Source: Propionibacteriaceae bacterium
Lineage (GTDB): Bacteria > Actinomycetota > Actinomycetes > Propionibacteriales > Propionibacteriaceae
Reading direction: 5' to 3'
Assembly (NCBI GenBank): GCA_009781325.1
Contig: WQYJ01000126.1
Location: 1 to 6,383 of the forward strand
Length of the DNA stretch: 6,383 bases
The position numbers and the translations under genes are program-made. The notes under the pieces were generated by a model. It did not search any database. It was not told the DNA's origin and saw only the letters and a list, made by a program, of their open reading frames with translations. Positions 1 to 4,655 of this stretch are shown here, piece after piece (position 1 is the stretch's first letter; each line of letters begins with the position of its first letter).

Positions 1-309
1 CTAGCACAACGCAATATTGCCTCGGGAAAGCTGTATATCCTTGAAGATAACGGCACACCTGTTTCCATGGCAAGGGCATACAGAGAATTACGGGCAATAT
101 GCGTGGTCAGCGCTGTCTACACCCCGCCGTACTTCCGCGGGAAAGGATATGCGTCATCCTGTGTGGCAGGTGTCAGCCGTGTGATCCTTGAGCGGGGTTT
201 CGAAAGAGCAGTCCTCTACACAGATCTTTCCAACCCGACATCCAACAGTATCTATCAGAAGATTGGCTATCAGCCCATCGGCGACTCGATGATCATTGCC
301 TTCGAATAG
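1..309 (+). CDS. GNAT-family N-acetyltransferase, 5' end outside the window
   Basis: The reading frame is open from base 1 and stops at TAG 307-309, so only the C-terminal 102 residues are present; the ATG at 67 is internal, because the frame continues upstream of it without a stop. The segment VVSAVYTPPYFRGKGYA carries the GNAT motif A core (R/Q-x-x-G-x-G/A, here RGKGYA) that binds the acetyl-CoA pyrophosphate. It is followed by a helix and then by YTDLSNPTSNSIYQKIGY, the usual motif B region (N-P-x-S-x-x-x-Y-x-x-x-G-[FY]). Known of the family: transfer of an acetyl group from acetyl-CoA to an amine. The acceptor cannot be told from this fragment. It converges on the cysteine operon, and the palindromic repeat at 321-444 lies 12 nt after its stop. 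The family is well supported; the specific function is unknown. Confidence 0.85.
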   Translation, partial: LAQRNIASGKLYILEDNGTPVSMARAYRELRAICVVSAVYTPPYFRGKGYASSCVAGVSRVILERGFERAVLYTDLSNPTSNSIYQKIGYQPIGDSMIIAFE

Positions 310-320
310 TCTCTATGCCA

Positions 321-444
321 ACCCCGGTCATCCTGCCGCAGGCAGGACCCCCGGCGGCCGACGTGTGGACTCGAGAAAGACTAGCCACCCCAAGACCCTA
401 CGTCGGCTGCCGGGGGTCCTGCCTGACGGCAGGATGACCGAGGG
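321..444. repeat. Long imperfect palindrome with a nested hairpin in each arm
   Basis: The left arm (about 322-364) and right arm (about 400-443) are reverse complements over about 44 nt with only a few mismatches and one 1-nt indel, separated by about 35 nt. Inside each arm is a second, smaller palindrome: TCCTGCC/GGCAGGA around a 3-nt loop on the left, and its counterpart with a 4-nt loop on the right. The whole unit can fold as one long stem or as two small hairpins. No T-tract follows on either strand, so it is not a classic intrinsic terminator, although it sits between convergent genes. It resembles a REP-type or MITE-type intergenic repeat; no coding capacity is apparent. Confidence 0.75.
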
Positions 445-446
445 CC

Positions 447-478
447 AAAAACGTGCCATGGGGCTGGCCCCGTGGCAC
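447..478 (-). terminator. Intrinsic terminator of the metY-cysK-cysE operon
   Basis: Read on the minus strand, an 11-bp stem (478-468 with 463-453, one G-T wobble) closes a 4-nt loop and is followed directly by G and five T residues (451-447). It begins 4 nt after the cysE stop codon. The arm and tail at 449-464 are identical over 16 nt to an arm of the interrupted terminator at 4489-4644, so this is a recurrent terminator sequence in this genome. Confidence 0.85.
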
Positions 479-482
479 ACTT

Positions 483-1079
483 TTACGCCACTACGTCGCC
501 GATGTGTTTCTTCCCGGGGATGCCGACTACTACCGTACCTGCGGCGACGTCGTCGACCACTAACGCGTTGGCGCCGACTTTGACGTCGTCGCCTACGGTG
601 ATGGGGCCGATGAGCTTCGCCCCGGCGCCGAGTAGGACTCGGTTGCCGATGGTGGGGTGGCGCTTGAAGCGGCCTCGGGAGCGTCCGCCTAGGGTGACTT
701 GGTGATACATCAGTACGTCGTCGCCGATCTCGGCTGTCTCGCCGATGACAACGCCCATGCCGTGATCGATGAAGAACCTGCGCCCGATCTTGGCGCCGGG
801 ATGGATTTCGACACCGGTGAAGAACCGGGCGAACGACATCAGGATTCTCGCCCAGGGGCGCAGTAACGGCGATGTGGTCCACATAGCGTGGGCGATCCGA
901 TAAGCCCAGACAGCGTGAACCCCAGGATAGGTCAGGGCTACCATGGCTTTCGAGGTGGCTGCCGGGTCATCTCTCATCGCCGCCGACAGATCCTCACCCA
1001 TTCTGTAGGTCAGCCTCTTGACTAGGCGGTACGCATGCGCGGATGTGGACGGGGATGCCTTCATAAAGTGACTCATCAT
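483..1079 (-). CDS. cysE: Serine O-acetyltransferase (short EpsC/CysE type)
   Basis: Transfers the acetyl group of acetyl-CoA to L-serine, giving O-acetylserine, the acceptor used by CysK; cytosolic. The 198-residue protein has a short N-terminal helical part followed from about residue 90 by left-handed beta-helix hexapeptide repeats (for example IHPGAKIG, PTIGNRVLLGAGAKLIG, ITVGDDVKVGANALV). The catalytic region is visible: D105-H106 in IDHGMGVVIGETAEIG and H126 in YHQVTLGG. The length fits the truncated EpsC-type enzymes that lack the long N-terminal domain of enterobacterial CysE. I chose the ATG at 1079 because it overlaps the cysK stop as ATGA, with GGA just upstream; the next codon (1076) is also ATG and is an equally good start. 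A longer frame to 1100 has no support. The C-terminus ends in Val-Val-Ala rather than the terminal Ile that docks CysE into CysK in enteric bacteria, so complex formation by that route is doubtful. Last gene of the operon. Confidence 0.93.
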   Translation of the reverse strand: MMSHFMKASPSTSAHAYRLVKRLTYRMGEDLSAAMRDDPAATSKAMVALTYPGVHAVWAYRIAHAMWTTSPLLRPWARILMSFARFFTGVEIHPGAKIGRRFFIDHGMGVVIGETAEIGDDVLMYHQVTLGGRSRGRFKRHPTIGNRVLLGAGAKLIGPITVGDDVKVGANALVVDDVAAGTVVVGIPGKKHIGDVVA

Positions 1080-2011
1080 TGTTCCAATTGGTCGGCACAC
1101 AGTGGTGTGGATAGATAACGATCACCCGCATCTGGGATGATGACGACAACTGTCTTTCCGGCAAGGTCGGATTCTGCGATCAACTGAGCTGTTGCTGCCA
1201 GTGCCGCACCGGCGGAGATACCCACAAACAAGCCCTCCTTGGTGGCGGCTTGTCTGGCCCAGTCGATCGCGGTGTTGGTCGGCACCGCCAGAATCTGATC
1301 GATGACACGCAGATCGAGAATCTCCGGTACGAAGTTGGCTCCGATTCCCTGGATTCCATGGGGGCCGGCATTTCCTTGGGTGAGTAGAGGAGACTCTGCT
1401 GGCTCGACACCGATTACCCTCACCTGCGGGTTTCGCTCCTTGAGCCCCTGACCCACGCCAGTGACCGTACCGCCCGTACCGATTCCAGCGACCACAACAT
1501 CGACACCTCCCTGGGTGTCATCCCAGATTTCCACCGCAGTCGTACGGCGGTGGATATCCGGGTTAGCCGGGTTCTCGAACTGGCGAGCCATCACAGCCCC
1601 TGGAGTTTCGGCAAGAATCTGCTCAGCCCTCGCGATCGCACCCGACATACCTTGCGAACCTGGTGTCAGTTGGAGTTCGGCACCCAAAGACCTCAGAAGA
1701 GTACGCCGCTCGCTGCTCATGGTTTCCGGCATCGTCAGGATCACCTTGTATCCACGAGCAGCACCCACCCAGGCGAGCGCGATCCCGGTGTTCCCCGAGG
1801 TCGCCTCAATGATGGTCCCACCTGGACGAAGAGCTCCGCTGGCTTCAGCCGCCTCAACAATCGCCGCACCCACACGATCTTTGACTGACCCTGCTGGGTT
1901 GAAATACTCCAGCTTGGCAAGGATAATCGCCTCCGAATCTGGATAGAGATGATTGATCCGCACCAGCGGAGTATGCCCCACCAAAGAGGTGGCATCAGCC
2001 GCGTAGTTCAT
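1076..2011 (-). CDS. cysK: Cysteine synthase (O-acetylserine sulfhydrylase), PLP-dependent
   Basis: Makes L-cysteine from O-acetylserine and sulfide; cytosolic. The 311-residue length matches CysK. The fold-type II PLP signatures are all present: K44 in FNPAGSVKDR (Schiff-base lysine), T71-SGNTG (substrate carboxylate loop), G176-IGTGGT (PLP phosphate loop) and S266 in VGISAGAA (hydrogen bond to the pyridine nitrogen). The start at 2011 is decided by a strong Shine-Dalgarno AGGAAGG ending 7 nt before it and by the family N-terminus (TSLVGHTPLVRI at residues 8-19). A longer frame up to 2149 would run into metY and is not used. The start lies 23 nt after the metY stop, and the stop overlaps the cysE start by 4 nt, so the three genes form one transcription unit with translational coupling between cysK and cysE. 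A cystathionine beta-synthase-like role is possible but less likely next to cysE. Confidence 0.96.
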   Translation of the reverse strand: MNYAADATSLVGHTPLVRINHLYPDSEAIILAKLEYFNPAGSVKDRVGAAIVEAAEASGALRPGGTIIEATSGNTGIALAWVGAARGYKVILTMPETMSSERRTLLRSLGAELQLTPGSQGMSGAIARAEQILAETPGAVMARQFENPANPDIHRRTTAVEIWDDTQGGVDVVVAGIGTGGTVTGVGQGLKERNPQVRVIGVEPAESPLLTQGNAGPHGIQGIGANFVPEILDLRVIDQILAVPTNTAIDWARQAATKEGLFVGISAGAALAATAQLIAESDLAGKTVVVIIPDAGDRYLSTPLCADQLEQ

Positions 2012-2034
2012 CAGACAACCTTCCTGACCGGCAA

Positions 2035-3321
2035 CTAGCGCGAGGCTGCAAGGGCCTGATCGAGATCGGCGATGATGTCGTCGATGTACTCGATGCCGAT
2101 GCTGAGACGTACTGATTCCGGCGGCACCCCCGCTTCGACCAGCTCCCATTCCTCAAGCTGAGAATGGGTTGTGGTTGCCGGGTGGATAGCCAGCGACTTC
2201 GCATCGCCGATATTGGCGACGTGCGAGAGCAGTTGCAGAGAGTCGATGAACTTCGCCCCAGCCAGTCGTCCTGCTTTGAGCCCGAAGCTGAGGATCCCGC
2301 CGTACCCGCGACCGGTCAGTATGCGGTCGGCGACCTCCTTGTAGGGAGATGACTCCAGACCGGGGTAGTTCACCCAGGCGACATCCGGATGGTTTTCGAG
2401 GTGCTTAGCAACGGCCAAAGCATTGCTGGAATGGCGTTCGACGCGCAGGGGCATGGACTCCAGCCCTTGGATAAACAGCCATGAATGCAAAGGTGCCAGG
2501 GTTGCGCCGGTGTTGCGCAGCAGAACGGTTCTCGCTCTCAGAATGTACGCTGCCTGTCCGGCTGCTTGGGTCCAAATCGTACCGTGATAGGCCCCATCTG
2601 GCTTTGTCAGACCTGGGAAGCGCTCGGCGTGGGCCTTCCAGTCGAAATTACCGGAGTCCACGATCACCCCACCCAGTGTTGCGCCGTGACCCCCGATGTA
2701 TTTCGTCGCAGAGTGGACCGCGACATCAGCCCCATGATCGAAGACCTTGCACAACAGCGGGGTAGGCACGGTGTTGTCGACGATGAAGGGAAGCCCGAGA
2801 GCATGGGCGGCATCGGCCCAGGCGCGTACATCGATGACATTGCCAGCCGGATTGGCGATCGTCTCTCCGAAGACGAGTTTGGTCTTGTCATCGACGTACT
2901 TTGCGAGGTCTTCGGGCTTGGCGGGATCGACGAATCGTGTTTCCAGCCCGAATTGCGGCAGGGTGTGAGCCAGCAGCGCAAACGTACCCCCATAGAGGGT
3001 GGACAGGGCCACGATATTGTCACCGGCATAGGTGAGGTTGAGGATGGAATAGGTGGTCGCTGCTGCACCCGAGGCTGTTGCGAGGGCTCCGACTCCGCCT
3101 TCAAGGGCGTTGATGCGGTTCTCGAACACGTCCGAGGTTGGGTTCATAATGCGCGAGTAGATGTGGCCTGGCTGGCGCAGTGCGAAGAGGTCAGCGGCGT
3201 ACTCCGTACTTTCGAAAACGTAACCAGTTGTTTGATAGATCGGTACTGTGCGAGAGTAGGTCGCAGAGTCGGGGGTTTCTTGGCCGGCATGAACGGCGAT
3301 GGTGTCCGGATGATATGTCAT
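2035..3321 (-). CDS. metY: O-acetylhomoserine/O-acetylserine sulfhydrylase, MetY family
   Basis: A PLP enzyme of the Cys/Met metabolism family (fold type I), 428 residues, the length typical of O-acetylhomoserine sulfhydrylases. Those enzymes join sulfide to O-acetylhomoserine to give homocysteine for methionine synthesis, and some members also accept O-acetylserine. Visible landmarks: YSRIMNPTSDVFE (residues 55-67), GAAATTYSIL after S84, D182 in IVDNTVPTPLL (PLP nitrogen contact), and K207 in HSATKYIGGHG (Schiff-base lysine). The start at 3321 has a clear Shine-Dalgarno AAGGAGA about 8 nt upstream and a normal family N-terminus (HPDTIAVHAGQ). It is the first structural gene of the operon, 120 nt downstream of the Cys-codon leader peptide, so its expression is probably tied to cysteine supply. 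Placement with cysK and cysE leaves open whether its physiological product is homocysteine or cysteine. Confidence 0.92.
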   Translation of the reverse strand: MTYHPDTIAVHAGQETPDSATYSRTVPIYQTTGYVFESTEYAADLFALRQPGHIYSRIMNPTSDVFENRINALEGGVGALATASGAAATTYSILNLTYAGDNIVALSTLYGGTFALLAHTLPQFGLETRFVDPAKPEDLAKYVDDKTKLVFGETIANPAGNVIDVRAWADAAHALGLPFIVDNTVPTPLLCKVFDHGADVAVHSATKYIGGHGATLGGVIVDSGNFDWKAHAERFPGLTKPDGAYHGTIWTQAAGQAAYILRARTVLLRNTGATLAPLHSWLFIQGLESMPLRVERHSSNALAVAKHLENHPDVAWVNYPGLESSPYKEVADRILTGRGYGGILSFGLKAGRLAGAKFIDSLQLLSHVANIGDAKSLAIHPATTTHSQLEEWELVEAGVPPESVRLSIGIEYIDDIIADLDQALAASR

Positions 3322-3490
3322 GTTCTTTTCTCCTTAGTCGAATAGGCCTGACGCTTCTTACCAGGACAGTGGACGAACGTGTACTCCAAGCCTACGAGAG
3401 TTTGACGCTGCACGTGCCAATCGGCATTGCTCCCACTGCCCTCACAGCATTCGACAACACATCAAGACCACACCAATGGCGGTGGGAGTA
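3322..3490 (-). promoter_or_regulatory. Candidate attenuator RNA with mutually exclusive stems
   Basis: Stem 1: CTCCCACCGCC (minus strand 3488-3478, inside the leader ORF) pairs with GGCAGTGGGAG (3440-3430, just after its stop), 10 of 11 pairs. The Cys codons lie in its loop. Stem 2: GGGCAGTGGG (3441-3432) pairs with TCCACTGTCC (3373-3364), 10 consecutive pairs including two wobbles. Both use the same 3440-3432 segment, so only one can form. No T-tract terminator is seen before metY, so control at translation or by Rho is more likely than intrinsic termination. How stem 2 affects the metY Shine-Dalgarno (about 3330-3336) is unclear; the freed TCCT near 3364 could pair weakly with AGGA there. 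Confidence 0.5.
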
Positions 3491-3510
3491 CGCAGGTCTC
3501 GACGGAACAT
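3442..3510 (-). CDS. Cysteine-codon leader peptide upstream of metY-cysK-cysE
   Basis: A 22-codon frame starts at ATG 3510 and stops at TGA 3444-3442. It begins MFRRDLRTPT and ends LMCCRML, with two adjacent TGT Cys codons at 3459-3454, four codons before the stop. There is no Shine-Dalgarno; instead a -10-like TAACCT lies 7 nt before the ATG, so the mRNA would start at the A of the start codon (leaderless). Polycysteine-encoding leaderless short ORFs are established cysteine-responsive attenuators in mycobacteria, and Arg-rich short leader peptides precede sulfur genes in other Actinobacteria. Inference: ribosome slowing at the Cys codons when Cys-tRNA is low alters folding of the downstream leader and raises operon expression. 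That it is translated is not proven; position, Cys codons, promoter spacing and alternative stems all agree. Confidence 0.72.
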   Translation of the reverse strand: MFRRDLRTPTAIGVVLMCCRML

Positions 3511-3517
3511 AGCGTTT

Positions 3518-3523
3518 AGGTTA
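3518..3523 (-). promoter_or_regulatory. -10 box of the cysteine operon promoter
   Basis: TAACCT (TAnnnT) on the minus strand, seven bases before the leader-peptide ATG at 3510, which places the transcription start at or next to that ATG. The best -35-like hexamer, TTGGTC at 3548-3543, is weak and 19 nt away. This rests on the spacing to the leader ORF more than on a good -35 match. It is back to back with the tRNA-Leu promoter. Confidence 0.5.
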
Positions 3524-3559
3524 GCATGCAACCCCACCGATCGACCAAACCGCCCCCGG

Positions 3560-3589
3560 TTATCCTCACAGCCCAAGGTATGCTAATGT
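3560..3589 (+). promoter_or_regulatory. Promoter of tRNA-Leu
   Basis: An extended -10, TGC followed by TAATGT (3584-3589), lies 9 nt before the tRNA 5' end; TTATCC at 3560-3565 is a weak -35 at 18-nt spacing. A start near 3596 would give a very short 5' leader for RNase P to remove. Confidence 0.5.
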
Positions 3590-3598
3590 TTTTCGAGC

Positions 3599-3681
3599 GC
3601 GCGAGTGGCGGAATGGCAGACGCGCTGGCTTCAGGTGCCAGTCCCGGCAACGGGGTGGAGGTTCAACTCCTCTCTCGCGCA
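3599..3681 (+). tRNA. tRNA-Leu, anticodon CAG
   Basis: An 83-nt class II tRNA that reads CUG codons. The acceptor arm GCGCGAG (3599-3605) pairs perfectly with CTCGCGC (3674-3680), with discriminator A at 3681. The anticodon arm is CTGGC, loop TTCAGGT, GCCAG, giving anticodon CAG. The long variable arm CCCG-GCAA-CGGG and the T arm GGAGG-TTCAACT-CCTCT are clear. The 3' CCA is not encoded. It marks the border between the cysteine operon and the toxin-antitoxin block. tRNA-Leu genes are common integration sites, but I see no repeat of its 3' end elsewhere in the window. Confidence 0.97.
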
Positions 3682-3700
3682 CAGATGATTGAGGCGAGCG

Positions 3701-3722
3701 GAATTGAAGCTTGCTTCGATTC
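3701..3722. repeat. Hairpin downstream of tRNA-Leu
   Basis: GAATTGAAGC, TT, GCTTCGATTC: ten pairs including one T-G wobble (the innermost pair would open to give a 4-nt loop), 19 nt after the tRNA. No T-run follows. It may protect or help process the tRNA 3' trailer. Confidence 0.55.
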
Positions 3723-3742
3723 CCGAGCCGATTGAAATCTGT

Positions 3743-3775
3743 TTCCTTGAAAGTTCCTCTGGAACTTTCAAGGAA
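3743..3775. repeat. Perfect 15-bp hairpin downstream of tRNA-Leu
   Basis: TTCCTTGAAAGTTCC and GGAACTTTCAAGGAA are perfect reverse complements around the 3-nt loop TCT. The strength suggests a terminator stem, but it is followed by CACAATTTG rather than a T-tract, so it is either an imperfect terminator or a processing/protein-binding structure. Confidence 0.7.
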
Positions 3776-3794
3776 CACAATTTGATATTAGTTG

Positions 3795-3838
3795 CTCCTG
3801 ACCCTGCGAAAGGTAGGTTCAGGAGTTCTTTCTTTCTT
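3795..3838 (+). terminator. Intrinsic terminator after tRNA-Leu
   Basis: CTCCTGACCCT (3795-3805) pairs with AGGTTCAGGAG (3815-3825) with a single mismatch, closing a 9-nt loop, and is followed at once by the T-rich tract TTCTTTCTTTCTT (3826-3838). It would end the tRNA transcript before the relB promoter. Confidence 0.75.
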
Positions 3839-3889
3839 GGGGACAAATGTGTTGTTTTTGACAAATCTCCAAAGGGTCCTGCAATGGTC

Positions 3890-3934
3890 TTGATGTACAT
3901 AGGTGTGAAGGATAGACTAATGTCATACATGTAT
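3890..3934 (+). promoter_or_regulatory. Promoter and candidate operators of the RelB/RelE operon
   Basis: TTGATG (3890-3895) and TAGACT (3913-3918) are separated by 17 nt, a good housekeeping promoter with a start near 3925, 25 nt before relB. Two palindromes of related sequence flank the -10: ATGTACAT (3893-3900) overlaps the -35, and ATACATGTAT (3925-3934) covers the expected start. Ribbon-helix-helix antitoxins usually bind short palindromes of this sort and repress their own operon, so autoregulation is likely. Binding is inferred, not shown. Confidence 0.55.
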
Positions 3935-3949
3935 TACACAGGAGATCAG

Positions 3950-4168
3950 ATGCTCGCTGTTCGTTTACCGGAGGAAACCGAGGCGCGGCTCGAACGCCTA
4001 GCCCAGCGCACCGGTCGTACCAAGTCGTACTATGCGCGAGCAGCAATTGAGCACTATCTTGATGAACTTGAGGAGTTGTTTTGGGCCCAGGACGCAGCAT
4101 TTCACTGGGAAGCCAGTGACAAGAAGATCATTCCCGCTGAAGCCCTTTACGCAGAACTGGGACTCTAA
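3950..4168 (+). CDS. RelB-family antitoxin with ribbon-helix-helix N-terminus
   Basis: 72 residues. The N-terminus LAVRLPEETEARLERLAQ followed by TGRTKSYYARAAIEHYLDE has the strand-helix-helix pattern of CopG/Arc-type DNA-binding antitoxins, with the G-R-T-K-S turn between the two helices. The C-terminal part (about residues 45-72, FWAQDAAFHWEASDKKIIPAEALYAELGL in two acidic amphipathic stretches) is the usual toxin-wrapping tail. Known role: it neutralises the partner RelE/ParE-fold toxin and represses the operon. The start at 3950 has GGAG five nt upstream. The same frame is open further upstream to an ATG at 3689, but that would read through the tRNA trailer hairpins, terminator and promoter and is rejected. 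The toxin gene starts two nt after the stop. Family assignment is strong; the exact subfamily (RelB versus other RHH antitoxins) is less sure. Confidence 0.88.
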   Translation: MLAVRLPEETEARLERLAQRTGRTKSYYARAAIEHYLDELEELFWAQDAAFHWEASDKKIIPAEALYAELGL

Positions 4169-4170
4169 CT

Positions 4171-4440
4171 ATGTGGATGCTTGCCTATTCTGAGCAAGCT
4201 GCTGAGCAACTCCGCCACCTCAACAAAGAGACTGTAATCCGAATTAAGAGTTACATAGACAAGGTACTGGAGTTGGAGGACCCTCGCTCGCGAGGACAGG
4301 GATTATCTGGCTCTCTTGCTGGATACTGGCGGTACCGCATCGGTGATTATCGTGTTGTTGTCGCAATTGAGGATGACCGTCTTGTGATAATCGCGCTCAC
4401 CATCGCTCATCGATCAACGGTCTACAGGACCATCCGCTGA
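4171..4440 (+). CDS. RelE/ParE-superfamily toxin
   Basis: 89 residues, the usual size of the superfamily. Known members of the RelE branch cleave mRNA in the ribosomal A site; ParE members poison gyrase. Visible features: N-terminal helices (residues 8-36), then GLSGSLAGYWRYRIGDYRVVVAI, the typical beta-sheet core with R54, R56 and R61, and the C-terminal IAHRSTVYRTI with H80, R81 and Y85, equivalent to the Arg/Tyr pair used by RNase members. These residues favour the RelE (mRNA interferase) branch over ParE. It begins two nt after the antitoxin stop, so the pair is co-transcribed and probably translationally coupled; a second in-frame ATG at 4177 is an alternative start. Nothing is truncated, so the toxin is probably active and held in check by its partner. 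The split terminator at 4489 lies 48 nt downstream. Confidence 0.88.
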   Translation: MWMLAYSEQAAEQLRHLNKETVIRIKSYIDKVLELEDPRSRGQGLSGSLAGYWRYRIGDYRVVVAIEDDRLVIIALTIAHRSTVYRTIR

Positions 4441-4488
4441 GTTGATAGGGGGATGTTTCCACCGCCCTTGAGAATGTGCCATATTGTT

Positions 4489-4644
4489 AAACGTGCCAGG
4501 GGGCCAGGAGGCTGTTGCATGAATCAAAGATGTGTTGTTGTCTATACAAGATGTAGTATCGCCTCAAGCAGTCACCACAATAACTAGTAGGAAAAACTCC
4601 AGATTCTGATTCATGCAACAGCCTCCAGGCCCCATGGCACGTTT
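4489..4644. terminator. Bidirectional terminator hairpin split by an insertion
   Basis: The left half 4489-4508 and right half 4625-4644 join, once the 116-bp insert and one CCAGG copy are removed, into an intrinsic-terminator-like hairpin: GTGCCAGGGGG, loop CCAGG, CCCCATGGCAC, with one mismatched pair, AAAC before it and GTTTGCATTTG after it. It lies between convergent relE and abiEii and starts 12 nt beyond the abiEii stop. The right half is identical over 16 nt to the cysE terminator (449-464). The insert adds its own inverted repeats, so the RNA can still fold as one long stem and termination may persist. Confidence 0.65.
4509..4624. mobile_element. 116-bp MITE-like element inserted in the terminator loop
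   Basis: The terminal inverted repeats AGGCTGTTGCATGAATCA (4509-4526) and its complement (4607-4624) are a perfect 18 bp. Both ends are flanked by the direct repeat CCAGG (4504-4508 and 4625-4629), consistent with a 5-bp target-site duplication. The 80-bp interior has no plausible gene. The same 18-bp end recurs at 6290-6307 at the edge of a second element, which may be the autonomous partner. I cannot assign the insertion-sequence family from these ends alone. CCAGG is also the loop sequence of the terminator, so the duplication could partly reflect the target. Confidence 0.72.
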
Positions 4645-4655
4645 GCATTTGTACG

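Noticed and set aside
328..882. Arg/His-rich minus-strand frame overlapping cysE
   Set aside because: Its low-complexity Arg-rich composition is typical of an out-of-frame reading of a GC-rich gene, and it runs through the terminator and palindrome.
2485..3345. Long plus-strand frame opposite metY
   Set aside because: It mirrors the high-GC codon pattern of metY, is rich in Gly, Arg and Cys with no recognisable domain, and lacks a ribosome site.
3322..3510. SAM riboswitch or T-box in the metY leader
   Set aside because: I found none of the conserved core sequences of these riboswitches, and no T-box sequence. The Cys-codon leader ORF explains the region better.
3516..3534. TTAGGTTAGC resembling the left half of a DtxR/IdeR iron box in the cysteine promoter
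   Set aside because: The first ten bases match the iron-box consensus but the right half does not, so the required palindrome is missing. The match is probably explained by the -10 region TAACCT on the other strand.
3660..3681. tRNA-Leu 3' end as an attachment site for the toxin-antitoxin block
   Set aside because: No second copy of the tRNA 3' end and no integrase occur in the window. It remains possible only if the other border lies beyond 6383.
3689..3949. N-terminal extension of the RelB-like antitoxin to an ATG at 3689
   Set aside because: The frame is open, but it would translate the tRNA trailer hairpins, the terminator and the promoter. The ribosome site and the family N-terminus both point to 3950.
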